Below, in pieces: positions 1-11,010 of a stretch of 64,000 bases of DNA. A model generated the notes under the pieces. The model worked only from the letters and a program-made list of their open reading frames with translations. It was not told where the DNA came from and did not search any database. The position numbers and the translations under genes are program-made. The stretch is from Agromyces laixinhei (GTDB lineage: Bacteria; Actinomycetota; Actinomycetes; Actinomycetales; Microbacteriaceae), in NCBI RefSeq assembly GCF_006337065.1, contig NZ_CP040872.1, positions 1,984,001 through 2,048,000 of the forward strand, given 5' to 3'. The number at the start of each line of letters is the position of its first letter. Position 1 is the stretch's first letter.

Positions 1-1
1 G

Positions 2-331
2 TACGCGATGCGCTGGGTCGCGAAGAACGCCGTGGCGGCCGGTCTCGCCGATCGGCTCGAGCTGCAGGTGGCCTACGCCATCGGCAAGGCCGCACCCGTC
101 GGGCTCTACGTCGAGACCTTCGGCACGGGCCTCCTTCCCGACGAGCAGATCACCGCGGCGATTCGCAAGGTGTTCGACCTGCGGCCCGCTGCGATCATCC
201 GCGACCTCGACCTGCTGCGCCCGATCTACGCGCAGACCGCGAGCTACGGCCACTTCGGCCGTGAGCTGCCCGACTTCACGTGGGAGCGCCTCGACCGCGT
301 CGACGACCTCCGCTCCGCCGCCGGGCTCTGA
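2..331 (+). CDS. metK: S-adenosylmethionine synthetase, C-terminal part (5' end outside window)
   Basis: MetK makes S-adenosylmethionine from methionine and ATP in the cytosol. Only the last 109 residues are here, entering in frame at base 2. They read YAMRWVAKN then [13 protein letters not shown] and VETFGTG, the conserved C-terminal domain of MetK, and end with the usual short tail after HFGRE. About three quarters of the roughly 400-residue enzyme lies upstream. The stop is one base before the priA GTG, so the two are probably co-transcribed. Family assignment is secure; nothing can be said about its promoter. Confidence 0.95.
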   Translation, partial: YAMRWVAKNAVAAGLADRLELQVAYAIGKAAPVGLYVETFGTGLLPDEQITAAIRKVFDLRPAAIIRDLDLLRPIYAQTASYGHFGRELPDFTWERLDRVDDLRSAAGL

Positions 332-332
332 A

Positions 333-2291
333 GTGGCCGGCGGCCCCGTCGCCCGCGTGCTCGTCGATTCGCCCCTTCCGCAACTCGACCAGCTCTTCGA
401 CTATTCGGTGCCCGAACGACTCCGAGAGGCGGCGGTCGCCGGGGTGCGGGTACGGGTGCCGTTGCGATCCGGCGGTCGCATCGCCAACGGATGGCTCGTC
501 GAGACGGCATCGTCGAGCGAGTACGAGGGGCGACTGAGCGAACTCGAAGACGTCGTCTCCGAGGTGCCGTTGCTCACCCCCGAGGTGTGGGCGCTCGCGC
601 GCGCAGCGGCCGATCGGGCGGCCGGCAACGCCGGCGACATCCTTCGTGTGGCGATTCCGAGCCGTTACGTGCGAGCCGAGAAGGCGTGGCGCGCGGCCGA
701 GCCCGATCCGGGCGAGCTGCCAGAGCCCGCTGCACCGATGCCCGGTTACGAGCGCGGTGCCGTCGAGACGGGCATCGACGCCGGTGAGCGGATGGCGCTG
801 TCCGCCGATCCGCGGCCGGTGCGCCTCTCGTCGGGGCAGTGGGTGGGCGCCTGGGCCGCGACGCTCGCCGCCGCGGCCGCCCACACCCTCGCGGCAGACC
901 GCTCGAGCCTCGTCATCGTGCCCGACTACCGCGACCAGGAGCAGCTCCAGGCGGCCCTCGCCGATCGCATCGACGCGCGACGGGTGCTCCGCACCGATGC
1001 CCGGCAGACGGGTGGCGAGCGGTTCCGCGCATTCCTCGACGCGACCGGCGGCGCCGCGCGAGTCGTCATCGGCAATCGATCGACGGTCTACGCACCGGCC
1101 GCACGCCTCGGCCTCATCGCGATGTGGGACGACGGCGACGCACTCCAGAACGAGCAGCTCGCCCCTGGAGTGCATCCGCGAGACGCCGCCCTCATCAGGC
1201 AGGAGCAGTCGGGCGCGGCTCTCCTCTTCCTCGGCCACACCCGCAGCGTCGAGGTCGAACGCCTCGTCGAGATCGGCTGGGTGCGCGAGGTGCCCGCGGT
1301 CAAGCATGTGCGGCCGAGGGTCATCCCGACCGAGCAGCAGATCGCGCCGGAGCCGGGCTCTGCGCGCATCCCGTCGAGCGCCTGGCGCGCCGCGCAGCAG
1401 GCGATTCTCGAGGGACCGGTGCTCGTGCAGGTCGCGCGCCCCGGGCATGCGCCGATGCTCACGTGCGACCGATGCCGCGAGCCGGCGCGATGCACGGCTT
1501 GCGGCGGCGCGCTGGTCGTGCCCCGGAGCGGCGGCGACCCCCGTTGCGTGCTCTGCGGAACGAGCGCGAGCACCTGGCGGTGCCCGGTGTGCGAGGGCGC
1601 GAAGCTGCGCGCCGCGACGGTGGGGGCCAGCCGTACCGCCGAAGAGCTCGGCCGCGCGTTCCCGAAGGCGCGCGTCATCCTCTCCGACGGCGAACGACCG
1701 GTTCAGAGTGTCGGCGCCGAGCCAGCACTCGTCGTCGCGACCCGCGGCGCTGAGCCCATCGCCGACGGCGGCTACCGGGCCGTGCTCCTGCTCGACGGCG
1801 AACGGATGCTGCTGCGCGAGTCGCTTCGCGTCGCCGAAGACTGCCTTCGCTGGTGGGCCAATGCCGCAGCCCTCGCGGCTCCGGGTTCGCCGGTCTCACT
1901 CGTCGGGGTCGCGGGAACGCTTGCGCAAGCGCTCACGTCGTGGCGGCTCCCCGAATGGGCGAGCCGCGAACTCGCGAGTCGCCGGGCGTTGCGGTTCCCG
2001 CCGGCGGTGCGCGTGGCGAGCGTGACGGCGGCGCCGGCCCTGGTCGCCCGCGCGCTCGACGCCGCGCGTGATCCGGCGCCGGGCGTCGACTCGCTCGGCC
2101 CCGTGCCGGCAGACGAAGGTCTCGAACGCGGCATCGTGCGGTTCGACTACGCGGCCGGCGCCGCGGTCGCGAAGGCGCTCCGTGCCGAGATGATCCGGGT
2201 CGCGACCGAACGACGGCGCCCGGTGTCCGGGCAGCCACCGAAGCGTCCATCGGTGCTGCGCGTGCGTTTCGACGACCCCGAGGTCCCGTAG
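333..2291 (+). CDS. priA: Primosomal protein N' (PriA), helicase motifs degenerate
   Basis: PriA restarts stalled replication forks; the canonical protein is a 3'-5' DNA helicase. The GTG at 333 follows the metK stop by one base and gives 652 residues starting VAGGPVARVLVDSPLPQ, a normal PriA N-terminus. Eight zinc-binding cysteines lie in pairs at about residues 377-418 (CDRC, CTAC, CVLC, CPVC). Two key helicase elements are missing: no GxxGxGKT Walker A is found where it should lie (about 165-180, reads GQWVGAWAATLAAAAAH), and the DEEH box is WDDGDA at about 262. This agrees with annotated actinobacterial PriA proteins described as probably lacking ATPase activity. It likely keeps DNA and protein binding. 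A longer in-frame start at 261 would lie inside metK and is less likely. Confidence 0.92.
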   Translation: MAGGPVARVLVDSPLPQLDQLFDYSVPERLREAAVAGVRVRVPLRSGGRIANGWLVETASSSEYEGRLSELEDVVSEVPLLTPEVWALARAAADRAAGNAGDILRVAIPSRYVRAEKAWRAAEPDPGELPEPAAPMPGYERGAVETGIDAGERMALSADPRPVRLSSGQWVGAWAATLAAAAAHTLAADRSSLVIVPDYRDQEQLQAALADRIDARRVLRTDARQTGGERFRAFLDATGGAARVVIGNRSTVYAPAARLGLIAMWDDGDALQNEQLAPGVHPRDAALIRQEQSGAALLFLGHTRSVEVERLVEIGWVREVPAVKHVRPRVIPTEQQIAPEPGSARIPSSAWRAAQQAILEGPVLVQVARPGHAPMLTCDRCREPARCTACGGALVVPRSGGDPRCVLCGTSASTWRCPVCEGAKLRAATVGASRTAEELGRAFPKARVILSDGERPVQSVGAEPALVVATRGAEPIADGGYRAVLLLDGERMLLRESLRVAEDCLRWWANAAALAAPGSPVSLVGVAGTLAQALTSWRLPEWASRELASRRALRFPPAVRVASVTAAPALVARALDAARDPAPGVDSLGPVPADEGLERGIVRFDYAAGAAVAKALRAEMIRVATERRRPVSGQPPKRPSVLRVRFDDPEVP

Positions 2292-2318
2292 CGACACCGT
2301 CGTCGGCGACAATGGAGT

Positions 2319-3248
2319 GTGCAGAAGCTCCGCATCGTCTTTGCCGGTACCCCCGGCGTCGCCGTCCCGTCGCTCGAACGTCTCGCGGCGAGCGGCCATG
2401 ACCTCGTCGGCGCCGTCACGCGGCAGCCGGCGCCGCTCGGACGCAAGCGCGTGCTCACGCCGTCGCCCGTCGCGCAAGCGGCGGCGCGTCTCGACGTGCC
2501 GGTGATCGAGGCGAACCGGCTCGATGCCGATGTCACGGCGCGGATCGCCGGTCTCGCTCCCGACCTCGGCGTCATCGTCGCCTACGGCGGCCTCGTGCGG
2601 GAGCCGCTGCTGTCGACTCCCGTGCACGGCTGGATCAACCTCCATTTCTCGCTGCTCCCGGCCTGGCGCGGGGCCGCACCGGTGCAGCGCTCCCTCATCG
2701 CGGGCGATGCCGTCGCCGGGGCATCCGTGTTCCGGCTCGTCGCCGAGCTCGACGCGGGCGATGTCTACGCGGAGCTCCGGCATGAACTGCAGGGAGACGA
2801 AACGGCAGGGGAGCTGCTCGACCGGTTGGCGGGCTCGGGCGCCGAACTGCTGTCGGGCGTCGTCGACGCCATCGCCGGCGGCTCGGCGCGAGCCGTGCCG
2901 CAACAGGGCGAACCGAGCTTCGCGCCGAAGCTCACGATCGACGACGCACGGCTCGACTGGTCGCGCGGCGCGACCGAGATCCGTGACCGGTTCCGCGGCG
3001 TGACGCCGGAACCCGGCGCGTGGACGACGATCGAGGAGCAGCGCGTGAAGGTGCTCGACCTCGTGCCTGCGGGCGATGGGGCCCCGTCGCTCGCACCGGG
3101 TGAGCTCGTGGTGTCGGCGCGGCGTGTGCTCGTCGGCACGGGCTCCACGCCGCTCGAACTTCGTCGAGTGCAACCCGCGGGCAGGCCCGCCATGGATGCG
3201 GGCGACTGGTGGCGCGGCAGCGGCCGCAGCTCGGCGGCGGCACGATGA
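2319..3248 (+). CDS. fmt: Methionyl-tRNA formyltransferase
   Basis: Fmt transfers a formyl group from 10-formyltetrahydrofolate to initiator Met-tRNA. The 309-residue product has the N-terminal FAGTPG motif (about residues 7-12), the folate-binding loop HFSLLPAWRGAAPVQ near residue 108, and a C-terminal domain ending in the usual VQPAGRPAMDAGDWWRG. Length is standard. The GTG at 2319 is 27 bases after priA and is preceded by GACAAT at 2307-2312, so it may be read as a leaderless start. The stop overlaps the rsmB start (ATGA), which suggests translational coupling. Confidence 0.96.
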   Translation: MQKLRIVFAGTPGVAVPSLERLAASGHDLVGAVTRQPAPLGRKRVLTPSPVAQAAARLDVPVIEANRLDADVTARIAGLAPDLGVIVAYGGLVREPLLSTPVHGWINLHFSLLPAWRGAAPVQRSLIAGDAVAGASVFRLVAELDAGDVYAELRHELQGDETAGELLDRLAGSGAELLSGVVDAIAGGSARAVPQQGEPSFAPKLTIDDARLDWSRGATEIRDRFRGVTPEPGAWTTIEEQRVKVLDLVPAGDGAPSLAPGELVVSARRVLVGTGSTPLELRRVQPAGRPAMDAGDWWRGSGRSSAAAR

Positions 3249-4726
3249 GCGGCTCGCGTCGCGGCGGCGGCGGAGGGACGTCACGCACCACGCCGTCACG
3301 CTCGGCTCCGCCGCGCATCGCGCCGGCGCGCATCGTCGCCGTTGAGGTGCTCGAGGCGGTGCGGGTCGATGAGGCGTACGCGAACCTCCTGCTGCCTGCG
3401 CGCATCCGTCGTGCCGGGCTCGACCGGGCCGACGCGGCGTTCGCGACCGAGCTGGCCTACGGCACGTTGCGGATGCAGGGGTTCTACGACCGGGTCATCG
3501 AACTGGCCGCGAACCGCCCGAGATCCGCGATCGACCCGGTCGTGCTCGACGTGCTCCGGCTCGGCGCGCACCAATTGCTCGCCACCAGGGTCGCAACCCA
3601 CGCGGCGGTCAACGAACAGGTCGAGCTCGCACGACGCGCCGCTCCCAAGGCGGCGGGCTTCGCGAACGCCGTGCTCCGCACGATCTCCCGAACCTCGCCA
3701 GAGGAGTGGCGCGAGCGCGTCGCCGAGGGCGCGAGCAACGAAGACGCTCGGCTCGCGGCCGTCACGAGCCACCCCGAGTGGATCGTGCGCGCCCTCCGCA
3801 CGGCGCTCGCCCACGAGGACCGCGCCGACGAACTCGAGCGATTGCTCGATGCCGACAATGCCGCACCGCGGGTCAACCTCGCCGTGCTGCCGGGCCTCGA
3901 CGTCGACACCGACGACATCGACGGCCTCGAACCCGATCGGTTCTCACCGATCGGCGCCGTCGCGGCCGACCCGATCACGGCTGCCGAGCGCTCGGGGGGC
4001 CTCATCCGCGTGCAGGACGAAGGCTCCCAGCTCGCCGCGCTCGCCCTCAGTCGTGCCGAGCCCGTACGCGCCGGGGAGCGCTGGCTCGATCTGTGCGCCG
4101 GCCCCGGCGGCAAGACCGCGGTGCTCGCGGCCGAAGCCCTCGCGGGCGGCGCGGTGCTCGTCGCGAACGAGACGGTGCCGGCGCGGGCCGAGCTCGTGCG
4201 CAACGCCGTCGTCGGCGTACCGCTCGAGGTCGAGGTGCACGTCGGCGATGGTCGCGCACTCGATCTCGCGGCGCTCGGAGCGCCGCGAGGCTTCGACCGC
4301 ATCCTGCTCGACGCCCCGTGCACCGGACTCGGCGCCCTCCGCCGTCGCCCCGAGGCGCGGTGGCGCAAGACCCCGACGGATGTCGCCGAGCTCACGAAGC
4401 TCCAGGGTGAGCTGTTCGACGGCGCCTTCGCCGCGCTCGCGCCCGGTGGCATCCTCGCCTACGTCACATGCTCGCCGCACACCGCGGAGACTCACGGCAC
4501 TCTCGCCGCGGCGCTCCGCCGGGCCGGCACCTCCGCCGAGCAGCTCGACACGCGATCCGTGATCGGGGAGGTGTCGCGGCATCCGCTCGACCTCGCCGGC
4601 GATGCCGAGACCGTGCAGCTCTGGCCGCACCGGCACGGCACCGATGCGATGTTCATCGCGCTCGTGCGAAAGCGGGCCTCCCCGCGCGTCGACGGCGACG
4701 CCGGCGCGGGCGGCGCGGCTCGATAG
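3245..4726 (+). CDS. rsmB: 16S rRNA (cytosine-C5) methyltransferase RsmB
   Basis: RsmB (Fmu/Sun) methylates C967 of 16S rRNA using S-adenosylmethionine. The 493-residue protein has a NusB-like RNA-binding N-terminal domain (about residues 25-160) and a Rossmann methyltransferase domain: SAM loop LDLCAGPGGKT at about 281-291, catalytic region DAPCTGLGALRRRPE near 357, and the second cysteine in YVTCSPH near 407. The ATG at 3245 overlaps the fmt stop. The first 20 residues are a Gly/Ser/Arg-rich tail common in actinobacterial homologues. An in-frame start at 3209 would add 12 residues inside fmt and is rejected. Confidence 0.95.
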   Translation: MSGSRRGGGGGTSRTTPSRSAPPRIAPARIVAVEVLEAVRVDEAYANLLLPARIRRAGLDRADAAFATELAYGTLRMQGFYDRVIELAANRPRSAIDPVVLDVLRLGAHQLLATRVATHAAVNEQVELARRAAPKAAGFANAVLRTISRTSPEEWRERVAEGASNEDARLAAVTSHPEWIVRALRTALAHEDRADELERLLDADNAAPRVNLAVLPGLDVDTDDIDGLEPDRFSPIGAVAADPITAAERSGGLIRVQDEGSQLAALALSRAEPVRAGERWLDLCAGPGGKTAVLAAEALAGGAVLVANETVPARAELVRNAVVGVPLEVEVHVGDGRALDLAALGAPRGFDRILLDAPCTGLGALRRRPEARWRKTPTDVAELTKLQGELFDGAFAALAPGGILAYVTCSPHTAETHGTLAAALRRAGTSAEQLDTRSVIGEVSRHPLDLAGDAETVQLWPHRHGTDAMFIALVRKRASPRVDGDAGAGGAAR

Positions 4727-4729
4727 GGT
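4724..4729 (+). promoter_or_regulatory. -10 box for leaderless rpe
   Basis: TAGGGT ends six bases before the rpe ATG, so transcription would begin at the start codon. It overlaps the rsmB stop codon. No clear -35 is visible. Confidence 0.45.
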
Positions 4730-4735
4730 GGCTGC

Positions 4736-5431
4736 ATGACGATGCGGATCAACCCGAGCATCCTCGCTGCCGATTTCGCGAACCTCGAGCGCGAGCTCGG
4801 GCGTATCGCGAGTGCCGACCTCGTGCACGTCGACGTCATGGACAACCACTTCGTGCCGAACCTGACGTTCGGCCTGCAGATGGTGGGGCGCCTGCAGGAG
4901 GTCAGTCCGATTCCGCTCGACGTGCATCTCATGATCGATGAACCCGATCGTTGGGCGCCGGGTTACGCAGAGACGGGCGCGTTCTCGGTGACGTTCCACG
5001 CCGAGGCCGCCGCCGACCCGGTGGCGCTCGCTCGCAGGCTCCGTCAGATCGGCGCCCGTGCCGGCATCGCGCTCAAGCCGGGCACCGCCGTCGAACCGTA
5101 CCTCGAGCTGCTGCCCGAGTTCGACCAGGTGCTCGTCATGACCGTCGAACCCGGCTTCGGCGGCCAGTCGTTCATGCCCGAGACGATGCCGAAGCTCGAG
5201 CGTCTGTCACGCGTCGTGCGCGAGACGGGTCTCGACGTCTGGCTCCAGGTCGACGGGGGCATCACGATCGACACCATCGGCATCGCGGCAGAGGCCGGGG
5301 CGAACACCTTCGTGGCGGGCTCGGCGGTCTTCGGGGCCGAGGTGCCGGCCGAGCGCATCATGGCGCTCCGCGAGATCGCCGACGCGCACCGGCATGACCG
5401 GGCTCCGGGCACCGGTAGGCTTGACGGGTGA
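4736..5431 (+). CDS. rpe: Ribulose-phosphate 3-epimerase
   Basis: Rpe interconverts ribulose-5-phosphate and xylulose-5-phosphate in the pentose phosphate pathway, linking Zwf/Pgl with the transketolase encoded later in this window. The 231-residue TIM-barrel shows all hallmarks: [10 protein letters not shown] at the N-terminus, metal ligands in VDVMDNHF (about 32-39) and DVHLMID, phosphate-binding [10 protein letters not shown] near 137, and QVDGGIT near 170. A second ATG lies two codons downstream and cannot be excluded as the start. Its stop overlaps the hisE GTG. Confidence 0.97.
   Translation: MTMRINPSILAADFANLERELGRIASADLVHVDVMDNHFVPNLTFGLQMVGRLQEVSPIPLDVHLMIDEPDRWAPGYAETGAFSVTFHAEAAADPVALARRLRQIGARAGIALKPGTAVEPYLELLPEFDQVLVMTVEPGFGGQSFMPETMPKLERLSRVVRETGLDVWLQVDGGITIDTIGIAAEAGANTFVAGSAVFGAEVPAERIMALREIADAHRHDRAPGTGRLDG
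5416..5421 (+). promoter_or_regulatory. -10 box for leaderless hisE
   Basis: TAGGCT ends six bases before the hisE GTG, inside the last codons of rpe. It could start an internal his transcript in addition to read-through from rpe. Confidence 0.4.
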
Positions 5432-5691
5432 AGACCTTCGACGAGCTGTTCGTCGAGCTCGCCGACAAGGCCCGAAACCGCCCCGAGGGTTCCGGCACGG
5501 TTCGAGAGCTCGACGCCGGCGTGCACGCCATCGGCAAGAAGATCGTCGAGGAGGCCGCCGAGGTGTGGATGGCCGCCGAGTACCAGAGCGACGACGAGAC
5601 CGCAGAAGAGATCTCCCAGCTGCTGTACCACCTGCAGGTGCTCATGCTGGCGAAAGGGCTCTCGCCCGCCGACGTGTACCGACATCTCTGA
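5428..5691 (+). CDS. hisE: Phosphoribosyl-ATP pyrophosphatase
   Basis: HisE hydrolyses phosphoribosyl-ATP to phosphoribosyl-AMP, the second step of histidine synthesis. The 87-residue all-helical protein has the MazG-like metal-binding pattern [14 protein letters not shown] (about residues 39-52) and [19 protein letters not shown]. Length is normal for the single-domain actinobacterial form. The GTG start overlaps the rpe stop (GTGA). hisG follows, as in many actinobacteria; hisI, which is fused to hisE in other groups, is a separate gene here. Confidence 0.96.
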   Translation: MKTFDELFVELADKARNRPEGSGTVRELDAGVHAIGKKIVEEAAEVWMAAEYQSDDETAEEISQLLYHLQVLMLAKGLSPADVYRHL

Positions 5692-5735
5692 ACACGCCCA
5701 TGGCCGATCAGAACCGTCGACACGAAAGTACCGAA

Positions 5736-6575
5736 ATGCTCCGAATCGCCGTGCCCAACAAGGGCGCGCTTGCTGAAACCGCCGCCCAGATGCTGTGGGA
5801 GGCCGGGTACACCGGTCGCCGCGACCCGCGCGACCTGCACACCGCCGACCCCCGCAACGGGGTCGAGTTCTTCTACCTGCGGCCGCGCGACATCGCGACG
5901 TACGTCGGGTCGGGCGCGCTCGACGTCGGCATCACGGGTCGCGACCTCCTGCTCGATTCGGGGTCGGATGCCTCGGAGATCGCGCCGCTCGGATTCGGCG
6001 GCTCGACCTTCCGCTTCGCGGGGCCGTCGGGCGCCTTCACCGAACTCGCAGACCTCGACGACGTGACGGTGGCCACGAGCTATCCCGGGCTCGTCGGCGG
6101 CTTCCTCGCCGGCCACGGCGTGACCGCCAGGCTCGTGAAGCTCGACGGCGCGGTCGAGTCGGCTGTGCGCCTGGGCGTCGCCGACGCGGTCGCCGATGTC
6201 GTCTCGACGGGCTCGACGCTTCGCCAGGCGGGGCTCGAGATCTTCGGCCCGGTCATCCTCGAGTCCGAGGCCGTCTTCATCGGCTCGGGCGTCGACAAGC
6301 CGGGTGCCGCGACGCTGCTCCGGCGCTTGCAGGGCGTGCTCGTCGCCCGCCGGTACGTGCTGCTCGACTACGACGTTCCCGTCGAACACCTCGAGAGCGC
6401 GACTGCGGCCGCTCCCGGCTTCGAGTCGCCGACGGTCTCGCCCCTCCACGATCCCGAGTGGGTCGCCGTGCGGGTCATGATCTCGCGCGCCGACATGAAC
6501 CAGGTGATGGACCGGCTGTACGAGCTCGGCGCGAGGGCGATCCTCGTCAGCGCCATCCACGCGGCCCGGCTGTGA
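5736..6575 (+). CDS. hisG: ATP phosphoribosyltransferase (long form)
   Basis: HisG joins ATP and PRPP in the committed, feedback-inhibited step of histidine synthesis. At 279 residues it is the long homohexameric form with a C-terminal ACT-like regulatory domain (about 205-279), which binds histidine in this family. Visible motifs are LRIAVPNKG at the N-terminus, the [10 protein letters not shown] loop, the PRPP-binding region ATSYPGLV near 113, and [10 protein letters not shown]. The ATG at 5736 gives the conserved N-terminus; an in-frame ATG at 5700 would add 12 unconserved residues. Confidence 0.96.
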   Translation: MLRIAVPNKGALAETAAQMLWEAGYTGRRDPRDLHTADPRNGVEFFYLRPRDIATYVGSGALDVGITGRDLLLDSGSDASEIAPLGFGGSTFRFAGPSGAFTELADLDDVTVATSYPGLVGGFLAGHGVTARLVKLDGAVESAVRLGVADAVADVVSTGSTLRQAGLEIFGPVILESEAVFIGSGVDKPGAATLLRRLQGVLVARRYVLLDYDVPVEHLESATAAAPGFESPTVSPLHDPEWVAVRVMISRADMNQVMDRLYELGARAILVSAIHAARL

Positions 6576-6582
6576 GTCACGA

Positions 6583-7344
6583 ATGTCCCTCGCCGTCCGC
6601 GTGATCCCGTGCCTCGATGTGGCTGCCGGCCGCGTTGTGAAGGGCGTCAACTTCCAGAACCTGCGTGATGCCGGCGACCCGGTCGAGCTCGCTGCCCGCT
6701 ACGCCGAGCAGGGTGCCGATGAGCTCACCTTCCTCGACGTCACCGCGACCGTAGACGACCGTTCGACCACGTACGACATGGTGCAGCGAGTCGCCGAACA
6801 GGTGTTCATCCCGCTCACGGTGGGCGGCGGCATCCGCTCGACCGACGATGTCGCGAGGCTGCAGGGCCACGGTGCCGACAAGATCGGCGTCAACAGTGCG
6901 GCGATCGCCCGGCCCGCGCTCATCGGTGAGATCGCCGATCGCTTCGGAGCACAGGTGCTCGTGCTCTCGCTCGACGTCAAGCGCTCCGATCGCACGCCGT
7001 CGGGATTCGTCGTGACGACGCACGGAGGGCGTACCGAGACCGACCTCGACGCGCTCGAATGGGCGCGCCTCGGCATCGAGCTCGGTGCCGGCGAACTGCT
7101 CGTGAACTCGATCGACGCCGACGGCACGAAGGCGGGCTTCGACCTCGAACTCACCTCGCTCATGCACGAGCTGTCGACCGTCCCCGTGATCGCCTCTGGC
7201 GGTGCCGGCGCGGTCGCCGACTTCCCGCCCGCGATCGCGGCGGGCGCCGATGCGGTGCTCGCGGCGTCGGTGTTCCACAACGGCGAGCTGACCATCGACG
7301 AGGTCAAGGCGGCGCTGGCGGCAGATGGGAGGATCGTGCGATGA
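6583..7344 (+). CDS. hisF: Imidazole glycerol phosphate synthase, cyclase subunit
   Basis: HisF closes the imidazole ring using ammonia delivered by HisH, giving imidazole glycerol phosphate and AICAR. The 253-residue (beta/alpha)8 barrel carries both catalytic aspartates: PCLDV at residues 8-12 and SLDVKR near 128-133. Phosphate-binding loops VGGGIRS and IASGGAGA are intact. Its partner hisH and hisA are not in this window, so the his pathway is split between loci. The stop overlaps the hisI ATG (ATGA). Confidence 0.97.
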   Translation: MSLAVRVIPCLDVAAGRVVKGVNFQNLRDAGDPVELAARYAEQGADELTFLDVTATVDDRSTTYDMVQRVAEQVFIPLTVGGGIRSTDDVARLQGHGADKIGVNSAAIARPALIGEIADRFGAQVLVLSLDVKRSDRTPSGFVVTTHGGRTETDLDALEWARLGIELGAGELLVNSIDADGTKAGFDLELTSLMHELSTVPVIASGGAGAVADFPPAIAAGADAVLAASVFHNGELTIDEVKAALAADGRIVR

Positions 7345-7712
7345 CCACCGAATCGACGGTCGGCGCGGCGCTCGACCGTGCGGTCTTCAACGCCGATGGA
7401 CTGCTGCCCGCGATCATCCAGCAGTGGGACACCGGTGAGATGCTGATGCTCGGCTGGATGGATCGCGAGGCGCTGCGACGCACCCTGACCGACGGGCGCG
7501 TCACGTTCTGGTCGCGGTCGAGGCAGGAGTACTGGCGCAAGGGCGACACCTCGGGTCACGCGCAGTACGTGCGCTCGGCGGCACTCGACTGCGACGCCGA
7601 CACCCTGCTCGTGCGCGTCGAGCAGATCGGCGCCGCCTGCCACACCGGCACCCGTACCTGTTTCGACGGCGACCCGATCGCCGTGACCCCCGGATTCCCG
7701 CCCGCCGACTGA
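7341..7712 (+). CDS. hisI: Phosphoribosyl-AMP cyclohydrolase
   Basis: HisI opens the adenine ring of phosphoribosyl-AMP, step three of histidine synthesis. The 123-residue protein contains [27 protein letters not shown], the metal-binding DCDAD and the cysteine segment [11 protein letters not shown]. The ATG at 7341 overlaps the hisF stop; longer in-frame starts lie inside hisF and are rejected. It ends the his segment; trpE follows after 15 bases. Confidence 0.96.
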   Translation: MTTESTVGAALDRAVFNADGLLPAIIQQWDTGEMLMLGWMDREALRRTLTDGRVTFWSRSRQEYWRKGDTSGHAQYVRSAALDCDADTLLVRVEQIGAACHTGTRTCFDGDPIAVTPGFPPAD

Positions 7713-7727
7713 CTTGAGGAGCACACG

Positions 7728-9250
<1,523 letters not shown>

Positions 9251-9254
<4 letters not shown>

Positions 9255-9970
9255 CCCCGGCCCGCATGAAGCTGCCTGCGGTCGTCGCAACGGTCGTGGG
9301 CGCGGGCCTCGTGCTGCTCTCGTGGAGTCAGACCTGGTTCGACCTCCTCATCGAGTCGAGCACGGTCGGCGGCACGGGCGAGCCGGTCGCCGTGGCCGGC
9401 AGCGTCGCCTCTCCGGCTCTGGCGGCGCTCGGCCTCGCCGGCCTCGCGATCGCGCCGGCACTCGCGATCGCCGGCCTCGGAGTCCGTTTCGTGCTCGGCG
9501 TGCTCGAGGTGCTCCTCGGCGGTTGCGTGCTGCTCGCGGCGAGCCTGTCGCTCGCGGGCCCGGTCGCCGCAGTGTCGCCTGCCGTGACGGAGGCCACGGG
9601 AGTCGCGGGCGCCGAGCCGACCGCCGAGCTCGTGGCATCCGTGACCGCGACGGTCTGGCCGGCGCCGGCGATCGCCGGCGGCGCACTGCTCGTGCTCGCC
9701 GGGCTCGCCGTGCTCGTGACGGGCGGGCGCTGGCCGGCCTCGTCGCGGCGATACGCCGATTCCCGGATGGTGTCCGACGGCACCTCGGGCAGCGCTGCGG
9801 CGCGCCCGGCCTCTGACCGCGCCATCGACGACTGGGACGGGCTGAGCCGCGGCGACGACCCGACCGACGACGCCGCATCGCCGATCCTCGACGCTGTCGA
9901 CGACGACGCAGACCCCGCCGACGGCGCCCGCCCGAGCGGCGACGAAGGCACCAGCGGCGCGAACCGCTAG
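9251..9970 (+). CDS. Trp biosynthesis-associated membrane protein (TIGR02234-like)
   Basis: This 239-residue integral membrane protein matches by position and layout the actinobacterial trp-operon-associated membrane family. I see about four hydrophobic segments (roughly residues 8-28, 55-78, 80-103, 138-160), with a conserved-looking SWSQTWF just after the first. The last 75 residues are hydrophilic, rich in Asp, Ser and Ala. The ATG at 9251 overlaps the trpE stop, pointing to coupling. The function is unknown; linkage with trpE and trpC suggests a role tied to tryptophan or its precursors, but that is inference from context only. Confidence 0.8.
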
Positions 9971-9973
9971 ACT
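9968..9973 (+). promoter_or_regulatory. Possible -10 box
   Basis: TAGACT overlaps the preceding stop codon, 32 bases before the next ATG. That gene also has a GAAGGAG ribosome site, so a short-leader transcript is possible. Confidence 0.3.
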
Positions 9974-10005
9974 GGCCGACGGAAACCCCAGCACGAAGGA
10001 GCAGC

Positions 10006-10236
10006 ATGAGCACTGAGATCGCAGATCCCGGTCACGGAAACTCGCCCGCGGCATGGACCGCCGTCACGATCATGCTCATCGCCTTCGTGATCGGCACGAT
10101 CGCCTTCTTCTTCGCGGCGGAATGGCTCGTCTGGGCCGCGGCAGGCCTCCTCGTCGTCGGCCTCCTCGTCGGTTGGGTGCTCACGCGCGCCGGCTACGGC
10201 GTCGGCGGCTCGAAGGTCTCCGAAAAGGCGCACTAG
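10006..10236 (+). CDS. Small HGxxPAAW-type membrane protein
   Basis: A 76-residue protein with the N-terminal motif HGNSPAAW (residues 10-17), two hydrophobic helices (about 16-38 and 41-62) separated by a short AAEW turn, and a basic C-terminus. This HGxxPAAW family is found next to trpC in many actinobacteria; its function is unknown to me. A good ribosome site, GAAGGAG, lies 7-8 bases before the ATG. The TAG stop shares one base with the trpC GTG. Confidence 0.8.
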   Translation: MSTEIADPGHGNSPAAWTAVTIMLIAFVIGTIAFFFAAEWLVWAAAGLLVVGLLVGWVLTRAGYGVGGSKVSEKAH

Positions 10237-11009
10237 TGCTGGCCGAGCTGACGGCGAATGCTGTCGCCGACGCTCTGGCGCGCCGTGAGCGTGCACCGCT
10301 CGCCGAGGTCGAGGCCGCGGCGCTCGCGCGCCCGGCTGCGCTCGACGCGCTCGAGGCACTGGCCCCCGCCGCCCACGTCAAGGTCATCGCAGAGATCAAG
10401 CGGTCGAGCCCCTCTCGGGGCGCGCTCGCGTCGATCTCCGACCCGTCTGCACTCGCCCGTCAGTACGAGCTGGGCGGTGCGAGTGCCATCAGCGTGCTCA
10501 CCGAGGGCCGCAGGTTCGGCGGCTCGCTCGCCGATCTCGAGGCGGTCCGTCAGGCCGTGGCCCTGCCGGTACTCCGCAAAGACTTCATCGCGACGACGTA
10601 CCAGGTGTACGAGGCACGCGCGGCCGGGGCCGACCTGGTGCTGCTCATCGTCGCCGCGCTCGACGACCCGACCCTCCGCGAGCTCTACGAGCTCACCGTC
10701 GAGCTCGGCATGACGCCGCTCATCGAGACGCACTCGGCCGAGGAGCTCGAACGAGCCGCCGCACTCGGCGCACGCCTCATCGGCGTGAACGCGCGCGACC
10801 TCTCGACCTTCGAACTCGACCGCGACCTCTTCGGCCGACTCGCGCCGCGGTTCCCCGACGGCGCGATCCGCGTCGCCGAGTCCGCGGTGCTCTCGGCTGC
10901 TGATGTCGCGCACTACCGCGCATCGGGTGCCGATGTCGTGCTCGTCGGCGAGGCACTCGTCACCGGCGGCGACCCGATTGCCAACCTCTCAGCTTTCCTG
11001 GCGGTGTGA
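10236..11009 (+). CDS. trpC: Indole-3-glycerol phosphate synthase
   Basis: TrpC cyclises CdRP to indole-3-glycerol phosphate. The 257-residue TIM barrel contains the catalytic lysine region [13 protein letters not shown] (about 50-62), [20 protein letters not shown], the [14 protein letters not shown] segment and VAESAVLS. The start is a GTG at 10236 overlapping the preceding stop by one base. No trpF is in the cluster, matching actinobacteria in which the HisA homologue (phosphoribosyl isomerase A) serves both pathways. Confidence 0.96.
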   Translation: MLAELTANAVADALARRERAPLAEVEAAALARPAALDALEALAPAAHVKVIAEIKRSSPSRGALASISDPSALARQYELGGASAISVLTEGRRFGGSLADLEAVRQAVALPVLRKDFIATTYQVYEARAAGADLVLLIVAALDDPTLRELYELTVELGMTPLIETHSAEELERAAALGARLIGVNARDLSTFELDRDLFGRLAPRFPDGAIRVAESAVLSAADVAHYRASGADVVLVGEALVTGGDPIANLSAFLAV

Positions 11010-11010
11010 C

